From NCBI GenBank assembly GCA_027489245.1, contig JAIYAC010000015.1:1-64000 (forward strand): a stretch of DNA of 64,000 nt. Direction: 5' to 3'. Each line of letters begins with the position of its first letter. Position 1 is the stretch's first letter. The stretch comes from Neisseriaceae bacterium (GTDB taxonomy: Bacteria > Pseudomonadota > Gammaproteobacteria > Burkholderiales > Chromobacteriaceae). Positions 56,077 through 64,000 of the stretch are shown here, piece after piece. The position numbers and the translations under genes are program-made. Below the pieces are notes generated by a model. That model was not told the DNA's origin and made no database searches. It worked only from the letters and a program-made list of their open reading frames with translations.

Positions 56077-58626
56077 TTAACCAGCTACTTTTTTCTGCTT
56101 ACTACTCATGACTTGCTGCCCTTTTACAGAAAGTCCTAGCAGTGAAGATAGCTGCTGCTTTTCTTTGTAGTTTACTGGGAATAGATAGATGTGCTGAACT
56201 ATCAATTCTTTCAGAATTCTAGTGCAAACCGGGTTGTCTTTAAGGCTTTCAATGCAATTTATTATACTTGGCATATCAACCTTCTTTGTAAAGTGCAATT
56301 CTATTGCCTGCCTTAATAGTAACATTGCGGGCGTTGGTGCCTTGCTTTCTAAGTGAGCATATATTTCCATTGCTTCTTTAGATCCGACGGATGTAGATAT
56401 TTTTCGAACAAATGCACTAACTACTCCATATGTTAAGGAAAGATATGCATGCTCAGCATGTCTCTCAACTTCTTTATCTGAAAGGTTGGGTTTCGAAATT
56501 AACTGATGTGAAATCACTTTTATTATTTCATTTTTCGCCACATCAGAGATTTCCAAGAAGTATTTCAGAAACCGCAGACCAGCATTGATTCCATCTTCGG
56601 CAAGCGTTGTCAATATGTCTTTTTTTATTGACGCATGTCTATTTCTTATTATTTGACCAGATATCTCCATTCCTTTAAATGTTTTATTTATCTGTGCGAA
56701 AATGTCTAGTGATACTGCATCTGACTCAGGACTGGGCGCGACTCGCATTTCTTGTTCATCCAGCTCATCATTATGTTTATCACGCTCTTCCTGAATTTCG
56801 CGCTGCTCGACAATGAGGTCTGGAATCTGCTTCATGAAGTCATCCATGAAAGAGAGCTGTTCTTTATCAAGAGTTGCCTGTGACTGGCTAGAAAATAGAT
56901 CTAACAAAACAGTCTGAATCTTAGTTAAAACCCAAGCCTCTTTAGTGTGATGAGCAATAAATATAATTATATTGGCAAAATCTTCCCGATGAAGATTTTT
57001 CAGCAAGTACTCAACCTGCTCTTTTGCAGCGTCTGAAGAGTTATATGACTCAGCAATTTTCTTCCCTACAAAGAAGTAATATATATATGGATATTTGAAT
57101 CCAATTCTAAAATTATTTTCGCACAAAATGGAATGACCAACCAACTTATGCATCACAACATTTTTGTCAATTGTTAGGAAATTTTGGCTATATTCATGAA
57201 AAAAATCATCGAGCTGTTTTGCATTTGGGTTGGCTTGGTTTGTGAATATCCACCAAGAAAGCTCTGTCAACACATTGAGGTACTTGTCAAACTCTTTATT
57301 ATCAACATTGGCATTGTCAAGAGCTTGATAAATTAGTTGCTGGTAGCAATGCCCGTGAGATGAAAGCTCAAGATTTAAATTTGATTGAGCCTCAAACATT
57401 TGCAATAGCATCAGAATATAGATTGGCTTGGGCGGGACTATATTCTTCTTGACAACATTATTTATTCTATCTTTTAATTCATCGCAGTTCGCATACAATT
57501 CTTCATCTGAAATGGTCTCTCTCACCCCAAGAGTCAGCCAGTTTCTAATTAACTCTTCTCTCTTCTTATGGCCAAGTCCCAGCAACTCGCATCTAATAAA
57601 TTCATTTAGCGCAAAAATATCATTGCTAACATATCCAAATGAAATATGTGCAGTACATACCACCTTGCAAAATATTTTTTCAATCCTAGCTAATAATGCT
57701 TCTCGATATTTACTATTTAATGCCAACTCGTCTATATTGTCGATCAATACCACATTATTCTCTTGCCTTAAGTAATGAACTGAATCTAAATTAATGTACT
57801 GCTCTTTAATGGCTCGCTCTACAAGTTCATTAATATCCGTAGTATTTATTTTCTTTGCATCTAGATAAATTGGAAGCTTCCCGACTTGAAGTAGGCTTTT
57901 ATAAAAATACTTTAACAAGGAGGTTTTGCCTTGTTGCTCTTCACCTAGAATCAAAAAATTTCCATCTTTGTGAATGAAGTCTTTTGAATTAACAAATTCA
58001 TTTAAATTATCAATATTTTTCTCATCTACCTTTAGGTCTGGGGTTGTGTAGACTTCATTCAATAATATTTTATTTACTCTTCTATGAGTCAAAATGATTT
58101 CTGTATCATCCAGCCAGGAAATAACCCAGCTTGAAGGTGCGATATTTTCTCCTTCCTGTGAAGTTGAGGTAACTTGGCGCGTAGGATGAAATTCTTTCAA
58201 GTGCTCTTTGATTCCTTGAATAACGTTTACCCATGCTTCATCCTCATCTTCCCACGTAGTCACTGCCTTTGCATCTTTTGGTAGCCCTTGTATTTCTGAG
58301 AACTCCGAATCAGACCAGTCAACAGGCCTGACAACAATAGGAATTAGTAGAGCTGTGCCGGATTTGTGCATTTTTAGTGCCGTTTTTGCTTCAATGTTCA
58401 CGCAATATTCCGAGCTCATAAACGATGAGCTAATTAAGAAAAGTATCAGATCAGAATCCTTGAGACTTCCAGAAATTTCATTGGCCCAATTTTGACCTGG
58501 CACTATTTTTCGGTCATCCCAATCACTCACAATTCCGGCTCGACGTAGACTTGAGAGATGTTCTGTAAGTGCTTCTTTGTAAGACTCGTCTTTATGTGAA
58601 TAGCTAATGAAGATTTTAATGGCCAT
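56077..58626 (-). CDS. TIR-domain STAND NTPase (defence-type)
   Basis: Protein of 849 residues. The N-terminal TIR domain (about 3-140) starts KIFISYSHKDESYKEALTEH and has SSSFMSSEYCVNIEAKTA, where E79 is the likely NADase glutamate. A P-loop NTPase follows with GEEQQGKTSL (228-237) and Walker B NVVLIDNIDEL (291-301), then a long helical C-terminal sensor region. TIR-STAND proteins are anti-phage systems that deplete NAD+ or signal on infection. The gene is strikingly AT-rich compared with the host, has no repeated-word copy, and stands alone on the minus strand. Its last codon abuts an IS-like end, so the C-terminus may have been altered. Confidence 0.85.
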   Translation of the reverse strand: MAIKIFISYSHKDESYKEALTEHLSSLRRAGIVSDWDDRKIVPGQNWANEISGSLKDSDLILFLISSSFMSSEYCVNIEAKTALKMHKSGTALLIPIVVRPVDWSDSEFSEIQGLPKDAKAVTTWEDEDEAWVNVIQGIKEHLKEFHPTRQVTSTSQEGENIAPSSWVISWLDDTEIILTHRRVNKILLNEVYTTPDLKVDEKNIDNLNEFVNSKDFIHKDGNFLILGEEQQGKTSLLKYFYKSLLQVGKLPIYLDAKKINTTDINELVERAIKEQYINLDSVHYLRQENNVVLIDNIDELALNSKYREALLARIEKIFCKVVCTAHISFGYVSNDIFALNEFIRCELLGLGHKKREELIRNWLTLGVRETISDEELYANCDELKDRINNVVKKNIVPPKPIYILMLLQMFEAQSNLNLELSSHGHCYQQLIYQALDNANVDNKEFDKYLNVLTELSWWIFTNQANPNAKQLDDFFHEYSQNFLTIDKNVVMHKLVGHSILCENNFRIGFKYPYIYYFFVGKKIAESYNSSDAAKEQVEYLLKNLHREDFANIIIFIAHHTKEAWVLTKIQTVLLDLFSSQSQATLDKEQLSFMDDFMKQIPDLIVEQREIQEERDKHNDELDEQEMRVAPSPESDAVSLDIFAQINKTFKGMEISGQIIRNRHASIKKDILTTLAEDGINAGLRFLKYFLEISDVAKNEIIKVISHQLISKPNLSDKEVERHAEHAYLSLTYGVVSAFVRKISTSVGSKEAMEIYAHLESKAPTPAMLLLRQAIELHFTKKVDMPSIINCIESLKDNPVCTRILKELIVQHIYLFPVNYKEKQQLSSLLGLSVKGQQVMSSKQKKVAG

Positions 58627-58749
58627 TTTTTTCTCAATAAATTAAATAAACGATACTTTAATACAGCGCCCTACACTTCGGTCATTTCCACACGGTACGT
58701 GCCGGAGAGCGGAGTGAATCGCCTCCACTCTCCTAGACACATCCAAACC
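58627..58749. other. Boundary between AT-rich island and host DNA
   Basis: Non-coding. A hairpin with arms GGAGAG / CTCTCC lies at about 58703-58732. Composition changes sharply from AT-rich to GC-rich across this stretch. Confidence 0.4.
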
Positions 58750-60063
58750 TCACCCCACCCTCGCCCTAAAACTCACCGCCTCTAGTTGACAGTGCTGCGC
58801 TACCGGCCCCGGCAGTTCAAAAAACTGCACACTGTCTGCGTCTTCATTTAGGCCATACACGCGGTACAGCACGTAGGCGTCGGGGTGTTCGCTGGATACG
58901 TTTACCTCGTTGGCCGAAATGTAAAACGGCGTATCGGCGGGGCCTTGGGTGGTTTTTACTTCGATCAATTTGGCGCGGCCGTCTGGGTAAAACGACGCAA
59001 TGTCGTACCCGGCGGCAGCGTTTTGCAGCGCCACATGCTTTACTTGCGCGGCTAAATCGGCGCGGCCTTGTTGCTGTAGCTGGGCGATTTCGTATTGCAG
59101 TACCAGCCGTTCACCGCGCAGCCCTAGGTCGCGGTTGCGTTGGTCGCGGGCGGCCCAGTCGATGTTGGCCGCAGCCTGCTTGGCTTTGCCGCGCTTGGGC
59201 GCAGGGTTGGCCGCAGGGGGGTCTACGCGCTGTAGTAACGGCGGCTGGGGCGTGGCGGGCGCGGCTTGGTACAGCGGGCTGAGGGCGGCGCGATAAGGTA
59301 GCCCCATTTCGCTGAGCTGCTCGGGGGTGCGGTCCCAGTGCAGGATTTGCCACTCAAAGTGCACCGGGTTTTGTTTGCTGGGGTGGTGGTAGTGGTAGGC
59401 CAGCACACCCATATAGGCGTATTGGTCGTGGCTATTGCCGCGGACAAACAGGTGAATCGTGCTTTGCGTGGCGTCGTGCTGCTGCAGGCGCTGGATAGCG
59501 GGTGAGGCAAAGTCGTGGCGGCTTTGCGATTCCCAAATCAGGTAGCCGTCTGCGGTGATGGCGTCTTGGTAGGGGTTGCCTTCGGTGGGCGGCCCCAGCG
59601 TGACCAAAAACACAAACTGGCCGCTGTTTTTGGGCGTTTCTACTATGCCCGGGATACCCCAGCGCCCAGACCCACGGCTAAAGCGGCAACCCGGCTCAAA
59701 CAGCTGCGAGATATCTTGGCGGCTATAGCGCTGGTAACGCTGCAGCGCCAGCTTGGGCACGATCTGAAACCCCAAATTCTGCAAGATGGCAAAACACGGC
59801 GAGCCTAAGCCGCCAGCAAAGGCTTTGGGCGGCAGCGGCTGGCCCAGTAGCTGGCCTGCGGCCAACCCGAGTATGGCTTTGGGCGGGTAGCGCTGGGTGT
59901 CGTGCAGCAGGTCGTAGTCGGTAGAGTCGCTATAGCCATACTGCGCGGCGGTGCGATAGCTAAAGTCTGCAAGTGCCGCCAGCACGTGCTGCCGGCTAAG
60001 CCCGCGCAGCTGATGAATACGGCCGCTGGGGCCGGTGGAAACCGCCGTGATTGCACTTGCCAT
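58750..60063 (-). CDS. McrA-like/DUF3427-DUF3883 restriction-type protein
   Basis: Protein of 437 residues. The N-terminal 100 (HVLAALADFSYRTAAQYGYS, YPPKAILGLAAGQLLG) resembles the ScoMcrA-like head domain. The middle (LFEPGCRFSRGSGRWGIPGI onwards) resembles DUF3427. The C-terminal part is DUF3883-like: RNRDLGLRGERLVLQYEIAQ, then AAGYDIASFYPDGRAKLIEV followed by KTT, a PD-(D/E)XK-type active-site pattern. Together this suggests a modification-dependent restriction nuclease. No HNH motif is present. Host-like composition and three repeated-word copies (59165, 59207, 59857) suggest long residence; two of these encode AAN in the linker between domains. Confidence 0.8.
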   Translation of the reverse strand: MASAITAVSTGPSGRIHQLRGLSRQHVLAALADFSYRTAAQYGYSDSTDYDLLHDTQRYPPKAILGLAAGQLLGQPLPPKAFAGGLGSPCFAILQNLGFQIVPKLALQRYQRYSRQDISQLFEPGCRFSRGSGRWGIPGIVETPKNSGQFVFLVTLGPPTEGNPYQDAITADGYLIWESQSRHDFASPAIQRLQQHDATQSTIHLFVRGNSHDQYAYMGVLAYHYHHPSKQNPVHFEWQILHWDRTPEQLSEMGLPYRAALSPLYQAAPATPQPPLLQRVDPPAANPAPKRGKAKQAAANIDWAARDQRNRDLGLRGERLVLQYEIAQLQQQGRADLAAQVKHVALQNAAAGYDIASFYPDGRAKLIEVKTTQGPADTPFYISANEVNVSSEHPDAYVLYRVYGLNEDADSVQFFELPGPVAQHCQLEAVSFRARVG

Positions 60064-60132
60064 ATGCTTATTTCAATAGAATTTATGGCAGCTTATGGCA
60101 TGGTTTCTATGGATGCAATATGTATATCGATA

Positions 60133-60236
60133 AAGGTTGGCCGCAGCCAAGCGGGGTCTATTGCGCGGTTACACAGCGGCGCGATACCGCCTTGTCCCCC
60201 GGTGTTTAGCCGGGGGCTAGACCTGCGGCCAACCTT
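60133..60236. repeat. Two full repeated 13-mers facing each other
   Basis: AAGGTTGGCCGCA at 60133-60145 and its complement TGCGGCCAACCTT at 60224-60236, about 80 bases apart. Between them lies a 7-bp GC hairpin (CCCCCGG / CCGGGGG, about 60196-60216). The stretch is otherwise gene-free, between the divergent start of the McrA-like gene and the end of the LysE gene. Confidence 0.8.
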
Positions 60237-60243
60237 GCCACCG

Positions 60244-60852
60244 CTACGCCGCCAGCTTGCCGGCGGCCAGTAGCAGCAGGCTGCCGGCGCTGGCTTCGGC
60301 CAGGCGGCGTTTGGCGTCGCTGATGCCGCCGCGGCGGGCCATGCTGGCGGCGCTGTAGCCTATCAGGCCGTATACCACGGCGCAGCTACCGATAAAGATG
60401 GCGGACAGCAGCAGCGCCTGCAGGGCGACGGCTTCGCCGGGCTGGATAAAGTTGGGCAGGATGGACAGGTAGATCAGCAGGCCTTTGGGGTTGAGCAGGC
60501 TGGTGACAAAGCCGCGGGCAAACTGCCGCTGCGTGGGGCTGCCGTTCAGCGCCAGCGCGCCCGGCTGCATGGCGGAGCGGAACATTTGCACCGCCAGGTA
60601 GAGCAGGTAGGCCAACCCGGCCCAGCGGATGGCGTGAAACAGCGGCGGCCAGGCGGTAATGAGCGCGGCGATGCCGAATGCGGCCAACAGGGCGTGCACG
60701 CAGTAGCCGGTAAGGATGCCGGCGTTGGCACGGGTGGCGGCGGCGCGCCCGCCGGTCAGCCCCTGCGAGGCGACAAACAGGATGTCGGGCCCCGGGGTGC
60801 ATACCAGCGGGAAAACAGTGAGGCCGAATAGCAGCAGGGTGTGGCTGGTCAT
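60244..60852 (-). CDS. LysE-family amino-acid exporter
   Basis: Inner-membrane exporter of 202 residues with about six hydrophobic segments. It starts MTSHTLLLFGLTVFPLVCTP and then GPDILFVASQGLTGGRAAAT, the LysE/RhtB family signature region. SLLNPKGLLIYLSILPNFI is also characteristic. I use the ATG at 60852 because GGAG precedes it. The divergent gene encodes an Lrp-type regulator, the usual partner of such exporters. Inverted copies of the repeated word flank its 3' side (60133 and 60224). Confidence 0.92.
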   Translation of the reverse strand: MTSHTLLLFGLTVFPLVCTPGPDILFVASQGLTGGRAAATRANAGILTGYCVHALLAAFGIAALITAWPPLFHAIRWAGLAYLLYLAVQMFRSAMQPGALALNGSPTQRQFARGFVTSLLNPKGLLIYLSILPNFIQPGEAVALQALLLSAIFIGSCAVVYGLIGYSAASMARRGGISDAKRRLAEASAGSLLLLAAGKLAA

Positions 60853-61023
60853 GGTGTTTCTCCCTAGTGGTGCCTGCCGCCGCCAGCGCAGCAGCCGGGG
60901 GAAACGGCGGTGCCGCAGCAGGCGGGGCAGGCAGACACAGTGTAGGGAAAGGCGGCCAGAATAGGCTTGCGTAGTGGGCGGCATTTATTGTCATAATGCA
61001 ATCCGGTTTCACAAAACAGGCAG

Positions 61024-61500
61024 GTGTTGCAATTGGATGCCGTAAAACTGGATAAGCTCGACCGCCGCATTCTGCAGGCGCTGCAGCGCGATGGCCGCAT
61101 ACAAAACGCTACCCTGGCGCAGCAGGTGGGGCTGTCGCCGTCCAGCTGCCTGCGCCGCGTGCGCCAGCTGGAAGAGGCGGGGGTGATAAGCCGCTACGTG
61201 GCGGTGCTGGATGGCAGCAAGGTGGGCGCGGGGCTCACGCTGTTTGCGCGGGTATGGCTAAAGGCGCAAGACGCGGACACCACCAACCACTTTATCCAGG
61301 CGGTGCGCGATATGCCGCAGGTGGTGGAATGCCATGTGATGGCGGGCGAGTGCGACATGCTGCTGCGCATTGTCACCACCGATCTGGCGTCGTACCGGCA
61401 GTTTCACGCGCACGAGCTCACGCGTATTGCCAGCGTGCAAAGCGTGAAAACCGAGGTACCGATGGAAACCGCCAAGCTCACCCACGCGCTGCCGTTGTAG
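61024..61500 (+). CDS. Lrp/AsnC-family regulator
   Basis: Protein of 158 residues. The N-terminal helix-turn-helix is LDKLDRRILQALQRDGRIQN, then ATLAQQVGLSPSSCLRRVRQ. The C-terminal RAM ligand-binding domain includes GLTLFARVWLKAQ and VMAGECDMLLRIVTTDLASY. The start is a GTG at 61024 or a nearby TTG; no ATG fits. It is divergent from the LysE exporter gene with about 170 bases between them, so it probably senses an amino acid and controls export. Confidence 0.92.
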   Translation: MLQLDAVKLDKLDRRILQALQRDGRIQNATLAQQVGLSPSSCLRRVRQLEEAGVISRYVAVLDGSKVGAGLTLFARVWLKAQDADTTNHFIQAVRDMPQVVECHVMAGECDMLLRIVTTDLASYRQFHAHELTRIASVQSVKTEVPMETAKLTHALPL

Positions 61501-61799
61501 GCTTGGCCGCAGGGTGCCTTCCCCCCCTGCCGATAGCTGCGACCGGCTAGGGCGAGGTGCATTCACACCAGCGGTCCATGCCGGGTAAGGTTGGCCGCGT
61601 CGCGCCCTCACACCCGGCCCCTCTCCCTTGGGGCGAGGGGGCAATACCAGCGCGCTACTGGGGGCAAGGTTGGCCGCAGCACACCACCGCACCGAGCCAC
61701 CCGCCCCAGCCCACTTACCGCACAGGCTCGCCATCCCATCTCCGGTGAGCGCGCCCACTACCCGGCCTGCGGCCAACATTCACCCGCCAGTAAACGGCC
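61501..61799. repeat. Gene-free stretch rich in repeated-word copies
   Basis: About 300 bases without a gene. It holds core copies at 61503-61511, 61670-61678 (within a full 13-mer, 61666-61678) and 61768-61776, and a G-ending variant at 61587. A REP-like hairpin (CCCCTCTCCC / GGGCGAGGGG, about 61618-61640) is also present. Terminators for the flanking convergent genes must lie here, but none is of the simple T-run type. Confidence 0.55.
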
Positions 61800-62891
61800 T
61801 TAGCGCCCGCTGCGCAGCTGCTGCCAGATGCGGGTGTAGCCGTTGATGGTTTTGGGCTCGGGGGTCAGCGCCACAAAGCTGCCTTGCAGGTCGGCCGGCT
61901 GCGGGAAGATGGTGCGGTTGTTCACCAGCGCAGGCTGCATGTGCGGGCGGGCGGCCAGTACGGCGGTGGCGTAGGCCACGTGGTTGGCGTTGGCGGCGGC
62001 GGTTTTCGGGTCCAGCATGGCGTTGATGTAGGCGTGGGCGTTGTCTACGTTGGCCGCATCCCGCGGGATGGCCCACATGTCTACCCACAGGTCGGCACCG
62101 GGGGCGAGCAGCGCCTGGATCTTGATGCCGTTGCGCGCTTCTTCGGCGCGGGTGCGCGCCAGGTTGAAGTCGCCGTTATAGCCCATAGCCACGCACAGGT
62201 CGCCGCTGGCCATCTGGTTGTAGTAGCCGGACGAAGAAAACGTTTTGTAGTAACGGCGCGCCGCTTTGAGCTTGTCGGCTACGGCCTGGTAGTCGGCCAG
62301 CTTGTTACTGTTGGGGTCCAGGCCAAAGTAGTGCAGCGCCACCGGGAAGAACTCGCTGGGCGAATCCAGCACGCTGATGCCACAGCCTTGCAGCTTGGCG
62401 GCGTATTCGGGCTTGAAGATCAGGTCCCACGGGTTGGCCGGCAGCTTGCCGCCCAGCGCCTTGTTTACCTTGTCTACATTGATGCCCACGGTGTTAAAGC
62501 CCCAGTAGTTGGGCACGCCGTAGCGCTGGCCGGGGTCGAACTGCTCGACGATCTTGAGGATGGCCGGGTCCAGGTGCTTGAGGTTGGGCAGCTTGGTTTT
62601 ATCCAGCGGCAGAAACAGCCCGCCGCGTATGCCCAGCGCCAGGGTGTTGTGCGAGGGTACCACCACGTCGTAGCCGCTTTTGCCGGTCATCAGCTTGGCG
62701 CGCAGGATCTCGTTGCTATCGAACACGTCGTAGCGCACCTTGATGCCGGTGGCACGGGTGAAGTTGGCGTTGGTGCTGTCGGCTACGTAGTCGGTCCAGT
62801 TATAGACGTTAACGACACCGGCGGCGTGGCTGGCCAGGCAGATGGCAGCGAGCATCAGGGCGAGCAACGGGCGGCAGAGAGATGATGGCAT
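61800..62891 (-). CDS. Polyamine ABC transporter substrate-binding protein (PotF-like)
   Basis: Periplasmic binding protein of 363 residues with a signal peptide (LLALMLAAICLASHAAG). The mature part reads VVNVYNWTDYVADSTNANFT, the hallmark opening of PotD/PotF proteins. ATGIKVRYDVFDSNEILRAK, GYDVVVPSHNTLA and YGVPNYWGFNTVGINVDKV follow. GGAG precedes the ATG at 62891. The upstream gene encodes a putrescine-type FAD oxidase, so uptake and breakdown of putrescine or spermidine is likely. ABC permease and ATPase genes are not in the window. Confidence 0.92.
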   Translation of the reverse strand: MPSSLCRPLLALMLAAICLASHAAGVVNVYNWTDYVADSTNANFTRATGIKVRYDVFDSNEILRAKLMTGKSGYDVVVPSHNTLALGIRGGLFLPLDKTKLPNLKHLDPAILKIVEQFDPGQRYGVPNYWGFNTVGINVDKVNKALGGKLPANPWDLIFKPEYAAKLQGCGISVLDSPSEFFPVALHYFGLDPNSNKLADYQAVADKLKAARRYYKTFSSSGYYNQMASGDLCVAMGYNGDFNLARTRAEEARNGIKIQALLAPGADLWVDMWAIPRDAANVDNAHAYINAMLDPKTAAANANHVAYATAVLAARPHMQPALVNNRTIFPQPADLQGSFVALTPEPKTINGYTRIWQQLRSGR

Positions 62892-62901
62892 GCGGGGCTC
62901 C

Positions 62902-64000
62902 TCAAGCGGGTTCACTAAAACGGTCTCGGCAAGCGTAGGCGCTATAAGCAAGGCGCAGGCCCAGTTTTTGTAGCGCGCTGGTGGGTGGCAGGCGCGGGGC
63001 CAGGCCGTGCATGGCACAGGCGGCCTCGGTGGCGGTGGGTGGCCGGCCGGCCATGGCGCGCGCCAGGGCGCGGCCCAGCCACGGCATGGTGCTGACACCG
63101 CTGCCAAAGCAGCCGGCGGCGTGCCACAGGCTGCCATCACCCGGCAGGGCGCCGTATTGCGGCAGCATACGCCGGTTTACGGCCATCAGCCCGCGCCAGA
63201 AGTAGTCGATCTCCACCCCGGCCCAGGCGGGAAAGCGTGCGGCCAACTGTGCCTGCAATCGTGCGCGCTGGCGCTGGCCGCTGGCGTCGCTGCCGCTCAG
63301 GTCGCCACGGGCGCCAAACAGCAGGCGGCCATCGGGCAAGCGGCGCCAGTAGCTTAGCAGGTGGCGGGTGTCGAACATGGGGGTCTCGCTGTGGTAGCGG
63401 TAGGCGTCCCATTCTGCCGGGCTCAGCGGCCGGGTCACGATGATGTTGGAAATCACCGGCAGGGTGCGCTGGCGCAGTGCGGGCGGCAGTACGGCAGGCA
63501 GGTAGCCATTGGTGGCCAGCAGTAGCTGGCGGGCGTGTACCACGCTGCTGCTGGCGTGCAGGGTGTGGCCGGCGGCGTGGCGCTGCCAGTGGCTTACCGG
63601 CTGCTGCGGCAGCAGTATGGCACCGTGGCGCTGCGCGGCCTGCGCCAGGCCGCACACCAGCGCCAGCGGGTTCAGCCCGCCACCTTGCAGGATGTGCAGG
63701 GCGCCGTGTTGCGCCGGGCCATCGTGCCCCATGCCGGCAAATACCTGGCGCGGCAGCAGGCGGCTGGCTACCGGCGTGTGCTGCTGCCAGGCGTCGTACT
63801 CGGCCTGCAGCGCGTCCCACGCAGCCGAGCTGTGCGCTACCACGTAGCTGCCGCTACCACAGGCCTGGGTGGCGATGCCCTCCTCCGCCGCCAGCGTGGC
63901 CACCAGCTGCATGGCCTCGTTTTGCGCGGCCATGAAACCGGCGGCACCAGCCGGGCCCAGCTGGCGCAGCAGCCCGGCATAGTCGTGTTTGGTGGCGGGC
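62902..64000 (-). CDS. FAD-dependent oxidoreductase, PuuB-like (incomplete at window edge)
   Basis: DAO-superfamily flavoprotein. The reading frame is still open at 64000, so the N-terminal FAD-binding part lies outside the window and an internal ATG at 63933 is not the start. Visible family features are RQLLLATNGYLPAVLPPALR, DTRHLLSYWRRLPDGRLLFG, FWRGLMAVNRRMLPQYG and the C-terminal FAD contact AAGCFGSGVSTMPWLGRALA. These fit gamma-glutamylputrescine oxidase and related amine oxidases. It lies 10 bases upstream of the PotF-like gene in the same operon. Confidence 0.85.
   Translation of the reverse strand, partial: PATKHDYAGLLRQLGPAGAAGFMAAQNEAMQLVATLAAEEGIATQACGSGSYVVAHSSAAWDALQAEYDAWQQHTPVASRLLPRQVFAGMGHDGPAQHGALHILQGGGLNPLALVCGLAQAAQRHGAILLPQQPVSHWQRHAAGHTLHASSSVVHARQLLLATNGYLPAVLPPALRQRTLPVISNIIVTRPLSPAEWDAYRYHSETPMFDTRHLLSYWRRLPDGRLLFGARGDLSGSDASGQRQRARLQAQLAARFPAWAGVEIDYFWRGLMAVNRRMLPQYGALPGDGSLWHAAGCFGSGVSTMPWLGRALARAMAGRPPTATEAACAMHGLAPRLPPTSALQKLGLRLAYSAYACRDRFSEPA

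Overview
The window is chromosomal DNA from a GC-rich betaproteobacterium, most likely Neisseriales and within it Chromobacteriaceae (Vogesella- or Chromobacterium-like; the genus is a guess). Support comes from gene content and order (mnmE, yidC, yidD, rnpA, rpmH, then dnaA, dnaN, gyrB), the split three-gene pnt transhydrogenase, the AcoR-type regulator beside an aldehyde dehydrogenase, and overall codon use. It straddles the replication-initiation locus, with dnaA at about 32.9 kb.

Left part (1-32 kb): iron-regulated tonB-exbB-exbD with a Fur-like site on its promoter and a PiuC-type dioxygenase; a LysR regulator; an RND efflux pump (adaptor and pump); small proteins; a META/DUF4377 lipoprotein; a soluble FIST-domain chemoreceptor; an aldehyde dehydrogenase with a sigma-54 promoter and its divergent activator; a six-gene operon joining a di-iron oxygen-sensor-like protein, a FimV-like TPR protein, a receiver-like protein, a Ras-like GTPase, a small unknown protein and a Roadblock protein; pntAA-pntAB-pntB; a glycerophosphodiesterase; two amino-acid-type binding proteins; mnmE; and the yidC-yidD-rnpA-rpmH cluster. 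Then follow dnaA, dnaN and gyrB.

Right part (38-58.7 kb) is acquired DNA. A Tn7-like element of about 17.9 kb appears to sit exactly at the 3' end of gyrB, with end-type repeats at about 38.00-38.10 and 55.69-55.89 kb. It carries hsdM, a small ORF and hsdS, but no hsdR. In the place of hsdR are an AAA ATPase and an HNH nuclease resembling the two Septu proteins. Next come a DUF91/DUF5655-type nuclease-like protein, a histidine phosphatase, an XRE regulator, tnsA-tnsB-tnsC-tniQ, a 30-residue protein and an 888-residue ankyrin protein. Outside the element lies an AT-rich TIR-STAND NTPase gene whose stop codon abuts an IS256-like terminal sequence. From 58.7 kb the sequence is host-like again: an McrA/DUF3883-type protein, a LysE exporter with a divergent Lrp-type regulator, and a polyamine-type binding protein with an FAD oxidase that runs off the window.

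The most striking signal is a short word, core TTGGCCGCA with extended form AAGGTTGGCCGCA. I count at least 38 core copies by eye, about half on each strand, and 13 of them match the full 13-mer. The copies lie inside genes (read as KVGR or AAN) and between them, sometimes as inverted pairs. They are almost absent from the acquired island. It behaves like a DNA uptake sequence but is unlike the Neisseria or Pasteurellaceae words I know.
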